Shown here in pieces: positions 1-7,132 of a stretch of DNA of 20,110 nt. A program made the translations under genes and the position numbers. This stretch comes from Waddliaceae bacterium (lineage in GTDB: Bacteria; Chlamydiota; Chlamydiia; Chlamydiales; SLFE01). Every line of letters begins with the position of its first letter. Position 1 is the first letter of the stretch. Below the pieces are notes generated by a model, which was not told the origin of the DNA, searched no databases, and was given only the letters and a program-made list of their open reading frames with translations. The DNA lies in the NCBI GenBank assembly GCA_007124415.1, contig SLFE01000089.1:1-20110 (forward strand), in the 5' to 3' direction.

Positions 1-33
1 AACACCTATATACTCAAATTAAGGGTGCTTTCC

Positions 34-459
34 ATGAGAAAATTTTTTCTTTCGTTCGTATTCATGACAACAACGCTGTCGGCTTGTTTCGGGTCCGAAC
101 ATTTAATTCGGGACTTTCAAACAATTGAACAATCGATTCTTCATGAAACAGGCAGCAGCCTGAGGCTCGAGACGAATCTTCTCCCAATGGCATCAGTTCT
201 GACAACGCCGAATGTGGTTTATGAGCAGGATGAATCAGGTTTGTATTTCTACGCCTTTTATAATGGATTTTACACCCTCACCTGCCTTGAGGGCGAGTAC
301 TATGGATTTCAGGTGTTCTTTGACGATAATGATGAATCATTTGCGGTCAGCGACAACTTTCATTTTGAAGAACTTGACGGTGAAGAAATGATGGTTCATG
401 AATACAATGACGGGCAGGTCTTTACCGGCAAGGCTATCCAGATCATCCACATCGATTGA
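34..459 (+). CDS. Small putative lipoprotein, unrecognised
   Basis: A 141-residue secreted protein of unknown function. The N-terminus is a short basic stretch (MRK), a hydrophobic core, and an L-S-A-C lipobox at residues 15-18, so Cys18 is probably lipidated by the Lgt/LspA route and the protein anchored in a membrane. The mature part is acidic and rich in aromatic residues (a YFYAFYNGFYT stretch) and in Asp/Glu, with no catalytic motif I recognise. The ATG at 34 is chosen over an in-frame GTG at 25 because AAGGG at 21-25 lies 8 bases before the ATG and overlaps the GTG. The gene lies close to the window edge, so its upstream partner, if any, is not visible. No clear terminator follows. The lipoprotein call is fairly secure; the function is unknown. 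Confidence 0.75.
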   Translation: MRKFFLSFVFMTTTLSACFGSEHLIRDFQTIEQSILHETGSSLRLETNLLPMASVLTTPNVVYEQDESGLYFYAFYNGFYTLTCLEGEYYGFQVFFDDNDESFAVSDNFHFEELDGEEMMVHEYNDGQVFTGKAIQIIHID

Positions 460-741
460 TGCTGAGCTTCTCGATCCCTTTAGCGCTTAAGGGGCTCTAT
501 GCAACCTGAAAATTTTTCTTGCCCTGCTGTTGGTGTTAAAGTATAAGCGGGAAAGAGGGAGCTGTTTGGCAAAAACGCAAGACAGCTCCGAAACATCCAG
601 GGAACTTATAGTGGCAACACTCGTGACCGGAAACTTAAATATTCGAATTCATCGCTTGAGCATCCGTTCAACTTCATTTCCGATCTATTTTCATTCTGTT
701 CTTAATTATTGTGGCGCCATTTTTTATGGAGGAAATAATCT
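460..741. other. Intergenic spacer, no gene supported
   Basis: This 282-base spacer separates the lipoprotein gene from the PHP gene. It holds a weak inverted repeat (CCCTT at 476-480 and AAGGG at 489-493, 8-base loop) without a T-run, so it is not a convincing terminator. A reading frame starting at 530 runs into the PHP gene in another frame and has no ribosome site or recognisable content. The end of the spacer carries GGAGG at 728-732, the ribosome site of the next gene. I find no good -35/-10 pair. Confidence 0.5.
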
Positions 742-1386
742 ATGTTATCTCATAGCCAACACTCTTACTGGTTTCATCTCCATACCAATGTCACAGAAGG
801 CGATCTTTCTGTGGAAGACTATTTCAAAATGTCCAAACACTACGGGATCGAGGAGTTAATTTTCCTCGAGCATATCTCCCGCAGCCCTCAGTATGATATT
901 GAAGAATACGCTTCTTCAATAAGGAACTGTTCACATGACTACAACATTAAAGCGCGAGTCGGATTTGAGGCCAAAATTTTAGAAGACGGTGAGCTTGATA
1001 TTTTAGACAAGCATATCCAAATTGCCGATGTCGTCGGCATAGCGGAACACGACTTCACACCGAATCTCACATTGTTCATGACCGCATGGAAAGAAGTCAT
1101 GGACTATGCCAAAACCCTGACAGCAGAAAAGGAAGTTGTCTGGGTTCATCCGGGATTATTTTTTAGAAAAAACCGTTTGATGGTGACGCATAAGCAAGAA
1201 TATCAACAATTGCTCAGGCACGCTCTAGAAAACGGAATCCAACTTGAATACAATCTGAAATACAACCTGCTGGAAAGACCTCTCCACTTGCAGTTTCCGC
1301 ATGTTTTAGGGATTGACGCCTGTCAGGAAAGCGACATCATCCGTTGGGAAAATTCCTTAGCGGCTGCAATGATTTCTTCGGCCTGA
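742..1386 (+). CDS. PHP-domain metal-dependent hydrolase-like protein
   Basis: A 214-residue protein with the features of the PHP (polymerase and histidinol phosphatase) fold, which uses clustered His/Asp/Glu residues to hold metals and cleave phosphoesters. Visible motifs are HLHT (His12, His14) followed by G20, EH at 43-44, GFEAK with Glu76, EH at 102-103, VHPG with His136, and G-I-D-A-C at 190-194. In canonical members the last motif is G-S-D-A-H, so Asp192 is kept but the final His is Cys. The length suits the histidinol-phosphatase-like subgroup, but no his genes are nearby, so I do not call it HisK. GGAGG at 728-732 lies 9 bases before the ATG. The last 64 bases overlap the tail of the convergent glycosyltransferase gene. 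Substrate unknown; activity likely but unproven. Confidence 0.75.
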   Translation: MLSHSQHSYWFHLHTNVTEGDLSVEDYFKMSKHYGIEELIFLEHISRSPQYDIEEYASSIRNCSHDYNIKARVGFEAKILEDGELDILDKHIQIADVVGIAEHDFTPNLTLFMTAWKEVMDYAKTLTAEKEVVWVHPGLFFRKNRLMVTHKQEYQQLLRHALENGIQLEYNLKYNLLERPLHLQFPHVLGIDACQESDIIRWENSLAAAMISSA

Positions 1387-2558
1387 CGCTTGCGCGAGTA
1401 CTGCTCTATTACTCCCTGCTCGCTTTTGTGGATATAGCGCCCTTCCACCAAAGCAAGCAGGTTTTTTTTTATTTCTTCTTTCGATTGACAAAGCAAGCCT
1501 GCATTGGCTCTCGTTATCAATTTTCCCAACTCGCAGTTTTTTGAGATCCCGACGCCTAAAATCGGTTTGTTCGCAAAAAGATATTCATACACTTTGCCGC
1601 TGAGGACGCCGTCGGATTGATTGTGCTCAAAGTGTATCTGCAAAAAAGCATCTGCGGAAAACTGGACGCGTTTGACTTTATCGGAGGGCAACAACCCTTG
1701 ATAAGCCACCACTCCGTTCAAGTGATATTCGGCAATTTTTTCCAGCAGATGATGCGACGGGTTTCCAAAGAACAATAGTTCAAACCTTTCGGAAAACCCA
1801 TCGCCCTCCGAAAGCTCTTTAAGCGCCGAAAATAAGACATCAAGACAGTGCTTCCCCTCGTAAATCGTCCCAGTGTAGACCAGTCGGAATTTGCTTTTTC
1901 GGTCATTAAAATACCCGCCATCAACCCTTAAGTAAGACTCATCGTCATAGCCGTTAGGAATGACAATCACCTCTTTTTCTGGAAATTTTGCCTTTAATGT
2001 TTCTTTGAGCCCATTCGATACAGTCAGCAAAGCATTTGCTCTGCCGCATACTTTTCTCTCGCACCAGCGCTCCAGGCAAGTAAAAGGCCAGACTCCCTTG
2101 TAATGGTGATTGTCGACCCAAAGATCGCGAAAGTCGGCAAACCACAAGCCGCCAAAACGCTTTTTAGCAAAATAGCCTACAATGTGGGCCGAAGGAGGAC
2201 CATATGAGCTGATGATCAGATCGAATCCTGAATGATTTTTTAATTCTCTGACAGCAGGAATAATCCAAGGATCCGTCCTTCCCGGCAGCCTCTCGTTCAT
2301 CCGGGTCCGATAAAAATTGATCATACTTGAATTTCTTTTTGATAACCCTTGCTTTATCTGATCGCCCCCTAAAAAGGAAATCGGATCGAAATAAGGAACC
2401 TCGATAACGTCTTCTTGAGAAACCGACTTCTTCTTTTCAGTCGTGAGGACTGTTGTCTTGTGTCCCAGCCTCCGAAAATATTTTGCCCATGAAAACATGC
2501 GTTCTGTCGCAATGCCCTGGAGAGGAGGATAATAGCGCGTGATGAGTAAGATTTTCAT
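1323..2558 (-). CDS. Family 4 (GT-B) glycosyltransferase
   Basis: A 411-residue retaining glycosyltransferase that would move a sugar from a nucleotide-sugar donor to a lipid or glycan acceptor at the cytoplasmic face of the membrane. The N-terminal domain starts MKILLITRYYPPLQG, typical of the acceptor-side Rossmann fold; V-S-N-G-L and IPNGYD near residues 180-205 mark the linker; the C-terminal domain has LVYTGTIYEGKH and the donor-site segment LSGKVYEYLFANKPILGVG near 320-340, whose Glu matches the second Glu of the family E-x7-E motif. The length is normal. It resembles WbuB-type amino-sugar transferases of surface polysaccharide clusters, but no such cluster is present. The start is the first ATG; the Shine-Dalgarno before it is poor. 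Upstream TTGACC and CAAAAT with a 17-base spacer (minus strand) is a weak promoter candidate. The 3' end overlaps the PHP gene. Confidence 0.85.
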   Translation of the reverse strand: MKILLITRYYPPLQGIATERMFSWAKYFRRLGHKTTVLTTEKKKSVSQEDVIEVPYFDPISFLGGDQIKQGLSKRNSSMINFYRTRMNERLPGRTDPWIIPAVRELKNHSGFDLIISSYGPPSAHIVGYFAKKRFGGLWFADFRDLWVDNHHYKGVWPFTCLERWCERKVCGRANALLTVSNGLKETLKAKFPEKEVIVIPNGYDDESYLRVDGGYFNDRKSKFRLVYTGTIYEGKHCLDVLFSALKELSEGDGFSERFELLFFGNPSHHLLEKIAEYHLNGVVAYQGLLPSDKVKRVQFSADAFLQIHFEHNQSDGVLSGKVYEYLFANKPILGVGISKNCELGKLITRANAGLLCQSKEEIKKNLLALVEGRYIHKSEQGVIEQYSRKRQAEEIIAAAKEFSQRMMSLS

Positions 2559-2594
2559 TATGTCTATTTTGACTCACAATAAAAATTGGGTCAA

Positions 2595-2603
2595 TGTTAT
2601 AAC
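2595..2603 (+). promoter_or_regulatory. Possible extended -10 promoter for the 2626 gene
   Basis: TG-T-TATAAC matches an extended -10 element (TGnTATAAT with one change). No good -35 is found at 16-18 bases, as expected for extended -10 promoters. The transcript would start near 2610 and have a very short leader with the AGAGAGG ribosome site at 2612-2618. This is inference from motif match alone. Confidence 0.3.
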
Positions 2604-2625
2604 GCTTTAAAAGAGAGGTAATGTT

Positions 2626-3345
2626 ATGGATCCTGCTATTCGCCATATGATCCCCTATTTTGTGCTTCCAATCGGCATGCAGAATATTGAAGATCCAGAA
2701 CAGTTCGAGAGCAAAACAAATGAACAGAGCGATGATTGCACAACGTTTGTAAAGTCAACCAAACTACAGGTGATTGAAGGGAAGAAATATCCAGACATTA
2801 ATTTAGTTCGGGAAGGTTATATCAGGGGGAAAATCCTCCCATATTTTCAAGGCCGCGAAACAATCAGATGCGACTTCGGATGCGGAGCCAAAAAAATCGA
2901 CCCGCTAATCAAATTCGATATATACAGAATGCCGTGGACCATTCAAAGCAACACTTTGCCAAAAGAGCTCACAAAAACAGAAGAAGGTCTTAAATTAGTC
3001 TTAAAGTGGATGTTCGACATCGCCGGAAATGACGACAACCTTTTGCTGACCATAACTCAAATTTTTAATCAAAGAATTGGAATCGACCTTTTCCATTTTG
3101 TTTTCGAAACCATTAACGACGGCATGCCCGACCGCTATTTGCCTTCAGAGCGTACCGATAAGAGAAGGTACTCGTTGTATAAAAAAAATGGGAACATCTA
3201 TATAAACTGCCAAATCTTCGGGAAAATACGAGATTTAGCTCAGGAGGGAAAATTTCTCCCTGTTAAATTTACAGCTATTTGCCGATGCAATTTAATTACA
3301 GATCGTTCTATTCAAGTTGTTCGTTTTTTTAATTTATGTAAATAA
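2626..3345 (+). CDS. Hypothetical protein, unrecognised
   Basis: A 239-residue protein I cannot assign. It has no signal peptide or membrane segment, so it is probably cytoplasmic or exported by a route without a cleaved signal. Visible features are a short Cys pair in RCDFGCG near residue 85, a segment rich in Phe/Ile/Leu at about 140-165 (FNQRIGIDLFHFVFE), and a lysine- and arginine-rich C-terminal third. AGAGAGG at 2612-2618, 7 bases before the ATG, supports the start. It is divergent from the glycosyltransferase and followed by a 210-base AT-rich spacer. No domain, repeat or catalytic motif was recognised. In environmental chlamydiae such orphan proteins are often lineage-specific and may be secreted effectors, but nothing in this sequence shows that directly. 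Confidence 0.65.
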   Translation: MDPAIRHMIPYFVLPIGMQNIEDPEQFESKTNEQSDDCTTFVKSTKLQVIEGKKYPDINLVREGYIRGKILPYFQGRETIRCDFGCGAKKIDPLIKFDIYRMPWTIQSNTLPKELTKTEEGLKLVLKWMFDIAGNDDNLLLTITQIFNQRIGIDLFHFVFETINDGMPDRYLPSERTDKRRYSLYKKNGNIYINCQIFGKIRDLAQEGKFLPVKFTAICRCNLITDRSIQVVRFFNLCK

Positions 3346-3555
3346 ATAATTCTATAATTCATTAAATTTATCTTTTTAGTTATTATATTCTAATATAAAA
3401 TTCATTCCTGCACGCCCTGAACAGAAAATAATTAGATATTTAATTTGACAACAAAGCCTCTCTTATAAAAAATCAAGTCTATTGTTAAGTGACAATCGCT
3501 GATTCGGTATTTGTCATGACCAGAATCTAGAGACCTTAAAGAGGAGGCTTATATC
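3346..3555. other. AT-rich spacer with a possible promoter
   Basis: This 210-base spacer is far richer in A and T than its surroundings, mainly at 3340-3480. A perfect TTGACA at 3445-3450 has only AAAAAT at 3468-3473 as a -10 at 17 bases (four of six matches). A short inverted repeat, TGACAA at 3490-3495 and TTGTCA at 3511-3516, lies downstream. A strong ribosome site, GAGGAGG, sits at 3541-3547. No gene is supported. The spacer probably holds the promoter of the 3556 gene, possibly one used by a non-housekeeping sigma factor, but the exact element is not certain. Confidence 0.4.
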
Positions 3556-5256
3556 ATGGATGCACCTACAGTCAATCAACCTAGTCTTGCACAGGACGAC
3601 ACTTACACAAGGTATAAAAGTTGGAACGAAGATCAAAAGAAAATTTTCAGCGAACTCTTGCCAAAGCGTTATGCTGAATTAAAGCCATGCACGAGAGAAA
3701 GCAAAAAAAACGCTCGAATAGAGATAGCGGAAGTGATTAACACACTGACGCCTGAAGAGTTATCGAGGCAGGTAAAAGATATTGATAATGTCGGCGCCTG
3801 GCTGCGCGAGGTGATCGCTAAAACAACGACGGTTGCCGAAAAAAACATTGTCCCAAGTTCTGAAACAATCAACGCAGCGGAAAAGGCGGTTGTCAAACAA
3901 AAGCGAGGCCAGGGACGCGGCGCAGCATCAAAGAATGCCAATCAAAAATGGCGCCCGAAAAAAACGCAGCCCGAAAAGTCCAACCAAACCGAGGCTGTTC
4001 AAACTAAACAGGCGTCAAAAAAGATTGACCCTGAATTCACGCCATTGAAATCCATGCCGATCGAAAAATTTGACATCGACCCGCTGCAAGCTAATTTTAA
4101 AGAGATTACAGATAAGGCATTGCAGGTTAATCAAAATGTCACAGGCAGCGAAAAGAATGAATTTGCAACGGTACTCAAGCGTTGTAAAGAAATGTTGGAC
4201 TCTCTCAAATCATCCATATTATTAGCGCAAAAAGGAAAAGAAACTCTTCTTTTACTATCAGGAATTGTAGATAGGAAAAATACACACCCGAATGAATTTG
4301 CCCATGATATCTATCCATTGAGAGATTTGGAAAAACAGTTGGACGACTTCGTCAATAAGAATCAAGATAGCTGGAACAAAATGCTAAGCACCCTTCGAGC
4401 AACAAGGGAAAATTCAAAGCCTCTCAAAATTTCAGAGGATGCTTTGGCCAAAGGCGAAATACTATGCAAGGCTACGTCTTCAGAAACGGAAAAGGATATT
4501 CAGCCCAGACGCGAAATCAATAAAAAGCAACAAGATCGAATTAAAACAAGAGACGCTAATTACCGGTTGTCATACTACTGCCTCAAGCAAATGGAAGTTC
4601 ACATTAGCAAATTGAAGCACCGCATAGGAGAAATCAAGACTCTCTACAGCAACTACCCAACGCTAGCCAAGTACAAAGAAGCGGCTGAAATATTCGATAG
4701 CCATGGCAAACACGTATTGAATAATGACAACAAAGGAGCTGTAATCGATGAAAGCTTAGCCGAGCTGTATAAGATTGTTGCGGCTAAAGAAATCATCGAT
4801 TTAGTGCTTGAAGGAAACGACCTTATGGAAGTTCAATTCAAGAAAGACTATATGGTAAACCCTTACCTAAGTTATAAAACTTTGTTTGATGATACGCTCG
4901 TCAACTTGAAAGAAGATGTTGAAAAATGCCATAAGAAGATCTACAAGACTCTGGCCGAACTCGATAAAATCATAAAAGACAATGATATCAAAGATTATTC
5001 GGAATCAGATAGAAAGCATCTAAAACAGATACACACAACCGAGGACTACAATAAGCTGCTTGAAGATGTACAACTGCGGCACCAATGCATGTATGCCGCT
5101 ATCACCCAGAAGCTTAAGTTAGAAGCAATTCTTAGGAAAATGGATGAGAGGATGAACAAAAAAGCATCGGCTTATTTACCCGTTAAAATTTCTCAAGGAT
5201 TCAACCCTCTTCACGACCAATTTAACGACATGGTCAAATCATTGGAAAACCAGTAA
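3556..5256 (+). CDS. Hypothetical helical protein with basic tract
   Basis: A 566-residue protein I do not recognise. There is no signal peptide or membrane segment. Residues 1-95 look folded and mixed; residues 110-156 are a low-complexity Lys/Arg/Gln/Asn stretch (for example VKQKRGQGRG and KWRPKK) that is probably disordered and could bind nucleic acid or serve as a nuclear-import-like signal; residues 170-560 are charged and rich in Lys, Glu and Leu with spacing that suggests long helices or coiled coils. GAGGAGG at 3541-3547, 8 bases before the ATG, is the strongest ribosome site in the window and implies efficient translation. The gene stands alone, ending at a clear terminator shared with CPAF. 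An architecture of folded head, basic disordered linker and helical body is common in secreted chlamydial effectors and structural proteins, but that is inference only. Confidence 0.7.
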   Translation: MDAPTVNQPSLAQDDTYTRYKSWNEDQKKIFSELLPKRYAELKPCTRESKKNARIEIAEVINTLTPEELSRQVKDIDNVGAWLREVIAKTTTVAEKNIVPSSETINAAEKAVVKQKRGQGRGAASKNANQKWRPKKTQPEKSNQTEAVQTKQASKKIDPEFTPLKSMPIEKFDIDPLQANFKEITDKALQVNQNVTGSEKNEFATVLKRCKEMLDSLKSSILLAQKGKETLLLLSGIVDRKNTHPNEFAHDIYPLRDLEKQLDDFVNKNQDSWNKMLSTLRATRENSKPLKISEDALAKGEILCKATSSETEKDIQPRREINKKQQDRIKTRDANYRLSYYCLKQMEVHISKLKHRIGEIKTLYSNYPTLAKYKEAAEIFDSHGKHVLNNDNKGAVIDESLAELYKIVAAKEIIDLVLEGNDLMEVQFKKDYMVNPYLSYKTLFDDTLVNLKEDVEKCHKKIYKTLAELDKIIKDNDIKDYSESDRKHLKQIHTTEDYNKLLEDVQLRHQCMYAAITQKLKLEAILRKMDERMNKKASAYLPVKISQGFNPLHDQFNDMVKSLENQ

Positions 5257-5267
5257 AAAAACAACTC

Positions 5268-5297
5268 AAAGGGAACCTTATAGGTTCCCTTTTTCTT
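5268..5297. terminator. Bidirectional intrinsic terminator
   Basis: A perfect 10-bp stem (AAAGGGAACC at 5268-5277 paired with GGTTCCCTTT at 5283-5292) closes a 5-base loop, TTATA. On the plus strand the stem runs into TTTTTCTTT, ending the 3556 gene. On the minus strand the run of A at 5254-5260 reads as a T-run a few bases beyond the stem, ending the CPAF gene. The CPAF stop codon (complement of 5278-5280) lies inside the loop, so the last CPAF codons form one arm of the stem. Confidence 0.85.
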
Positions 5298-6978
5298 TCA
5301 CCACTTCGTTGATCGTACGAATATAGTCCTGGTAATTATTCTGGATATCGGCCGGAGTCAATTCGTTGACCACATGAGGCCCCACCCCTAAATTTTCTAT
5401 GGGGTCGCCGTTCGAACGTATTCCAAGAGACCCTGTCAAGGTAATGCAATAAACTCCCATCCTGTTTGCGATAAAATGGGGCATAACGAAACCGCCCGCT
5501 CCGGCTGTTCGGCTGCCGACTAATGTGGCGCGATTATTGTCCTTCAAAATAGCGGGAAAGAAATCCCCGCAGGAAAAGTCAAGGCCGTTTATGAGCAAAA
5601 CTATCGGTTTTTTGAATCGTATTTCTGGATGAGGATTAATATGATCAATCCCGTACATGTACGTAAGGTCGGAGTATATTTTCCCCTCTTTCCATTGCTC
5701 GATAATGAAACGGGCGTACTCCTTCATAAACTGAGCAATCTGATAATTTGCAGGAATGCCAAAGAAAGAGTCCCCTAAAATTGACTTCGCATCGTCATCC
5801 GACTGGACATGATTCAACGTGTCCAGCAGAAACCAGGCATCCAACACATCGTCTTGCGACAAGAGTAAATGCTCTTTAGGCGTTTCCAGCGGCACATCCG
5901 TTAACATTGATGCGATTGCGTAGGCTGTAAAAAGATTACCCCCAGGATTATTAAGTTGATCGATTACCAAGACATCGGCTGTTTCTTGCATGATAGGAAT
6001 GATTTGCGCGAGTTCTTCCATCTCCTCGGGAGATAGCTGAAAATGCGGTATGCGCAAATATCCGACTGTCTTATCATCGTCATTTTGATAAATGTAGGCG
6101 TGAATCAAGGCGGTATCAGGAGTTTCCCACTCAACGGATCCCAATTTGGGAAGAAATGATCTCTTCGCTCCCATTTCATTGGGATCGAGAGTGCAGGAGT
6201 CATCATTTTGCCCTGAAAAAGCTGAAGAATAATACTCGGCAAGCGGAAGAGCTCGATGACGGTTCATTTTTTCAACATCAAGACACCCAGGCAGCACCGG
6301 ACTCTGCGGTTTGGATATCAAGTGGTCATTCACCTTTTCGGGACGATAAGTCCAGATCATCTGATAGCTTTTCAACTCTCCGGAATTTCTATCCCTGGCA
6401 GTCACCGTAATCGGGCCGTTTGGCACCTCGTGGCCGATTACAGCACCTCTTAAAGTGAGCCATATTTCTGCTAACGACTGATCGCTTTCCGAAGCGGCCG
6501 AGGGAGTTGAAGAGTGTTTAAGCCTCCCGACAACCGCCTCAGGATCTTCTCCCCCGAAACTGACAAGTTCGTCCCCCTCATTGAAAACAGAAAACTTTTC
6601 CTTATCCACATATGTAATGAAATAGCGGTCGCCAAATTTTTTCGCCTTGAAAGGGAGAAAAGAAGCCTCCGTGGAGAAGAAGCAGACGTTAACGTGGTAG
6701 TCTTTCATTGAATAGAGAAAATGTCGGAGCTGCCGCTGAAAAGATTTAACTGTTAGATTTTCTTCATCATTCAGCGTTTGCTTCAATTTATTTATCTCTT
6801 TCGCCAGGTTCCACTGACAATACCCCTGCTTCCATTCCGCAGGAGCATATCGGGACTGAATAAGAGCGTGGACCGAGTCGACGTAATTTAGCATTTCGTC
6901 TTTGGTAATTTCGTAACTGGCATTAAGCGAGGTAAATCCGCAACAAATAATAAATAATAGGGCGCATAGTTTTTTCAT
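5278..6978 (-). CDS. cpaf: CPAF-type secreted serine protease (S41 family)
   Basis: This 566-residue protein is the orthologue of chlamydial protease-like activity factor (C. trachomatis CT858), a protease made as a zymogen, exported across the inner membrane with a Sec signal, and released into the host cell, where it cuts host and bacterial proteins. A signal peptide, MKKLCALLFIICCG, ends near residue 20. The catalytic His95 lies in MKDYHVNV, Ser469 in LDFSCGDFFPA, and Glu528 in PIENLGV; the Ser-Glu distance of 59 residues equals that of C. trachomatis CPAF (Ser499, Glu558). TAGAGGFV and LTGSL motifs are also kept. The region at about 230-285 corresponds to the inhibitory segment removed on activation. 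The ATG at 6978 is chosen because it opens the signal peptide and has AGGA upstream; the frame stays open further but that part does not look like a secreted N-terminus. It is divergent from the hydrolase operon. Confidence 0.93.
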   Translation of the reverse strand: MKKLCALLFIICCGFTSLNASYEITKDEMLNYVDSVHALIQSRYAPAEWKQGYCQWNLAKEINKLKQTLNDEENLTVKSFQRQLRHFLYSMKDYHVNVCFFSTEASFLPFKAKKFGDRYFITYVDKEKFSVFNEGDELVSFGGEDPEAVVGRLKHSSTPSAASESDQSLAEIWLTLRGAVIGHEVPNGPITVTARDRNSGELKSYQMIWTYRPEKVNDHLISKPQSPVLPGCLDVEKMNRHRALPLAEYYSSAFSGQNDDSCTLDPNEMGAKRSFLPKLGSVEWETPDTALIHAYIYQNDDDKTVGYLRIPHFQLSPEEMEELAQIIPIMQETADVLVIDQLNNPGGNLFTAYAIASMLTDVPLETPKEHLLLSQDDVLDAWFLLDTLNHVQSDDDAKSILGDSFFGIPANYQIAQFMKEYARFIIEQWKEGKIYSDLTYMYGIDHINPHPEIRFKKPIVLLINGLDFSCGDFFPAILKDNNRATLVGSRTAGAGGFVMPHFIANRMGVYCITLTGSLGIRSNGDPIENLGVGPHVVNELTPADIQNNYQDYIRTINEVVKEKGNL

Positions 6979-7009
6979 GTTAACATCCTGGTAATATCTT
7001 GGTTTAACA

Positions 7010-7038
7010 ATAATATCTGCCGACAATGTTATTGGCAA
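7010..7038 (-). promoter_or_regulatory. Housekeeping-type promoter of the CPAF gene
   Basis: On the minus strand TTGCCA (7033-7038) and TATTAT (7010-7015) are separated by exactly 17 bases, each with five of six matches to the sigma-70 (chlamydial sigma-66) consensus. The transcript would begin near 7003, about 25 bases before the CPAF start. This is the best-scoring promoter I see in the window. Confidence 0.6.
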
Positions 7039-7075
7039 ACAATTTTTGAGAAGCGCACGATGTTTCAGGAAATTC

Positions 7076-7104
7076 TTTACAAAGATGCTTGCAGGCATTA
7101 ATAT
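7076..7104 (+). promoter_or_regulatory. Possible promoter of the hydrolase-rib operon
   Basis: TTTACA (7076-7081, five of six) is followed after 17 bases by TAATAT (7099-7104, four of six). The start would be near 7111, giving a short leader with the GGAGGG ribosome site at 7122. It faces away from the CPAF promoter and is separate from it. Confidence 0.4.
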
Positions 7105-7121
7105 CAGCAATGGCAAAATAT

Positions 7122-7127
7122 GGAGGG
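7122..7127 (+). promoter_or_regulatory. Ribosome binding site that fixes a TTG start
   Basis: GGAGGG lies 5 bases before a TTG at 7133 that is in frame with the hydrolase. It is the only good ribosome site in the 5' part of this reading frame and lies where family alignments would begin, so TTG 7133 is preferred over the upstream ATG at 7046 codon. Confidence 0.6.
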
Positions 7128-7132
7128 TCGTC

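Noticed and set aside
476..493. Inverted repeat CCCTT ... AAGGG after the lipoprotein gene
   Set aside because: Only 5 bp with an 8-base loop and no T-run; too weak for a terminator.
530..859. 109-codon open frame on the plus strand
   Set aside because: No ribosome site, overlaps the well-supported PHP gene in another frame, and has no recognisable content.
3490..3516. TGACAA / TTGTCA inverted repeat upstream of the 3556 gene
   Set aside because: A 6-bp repeat with a 15-base spacer is expected by chance in this AT-rich stretch; mentioned only in the spacer entry.
7046..7132. Upstream ATG extension of the hydrolase and, on the other strand, a 46-residue extension of CPAF
   Set aside because: Both extensions cover the divergent promoter region and lack family similarity; internal starts with ribosome sites and, for CPAF, a signal peptide are better.
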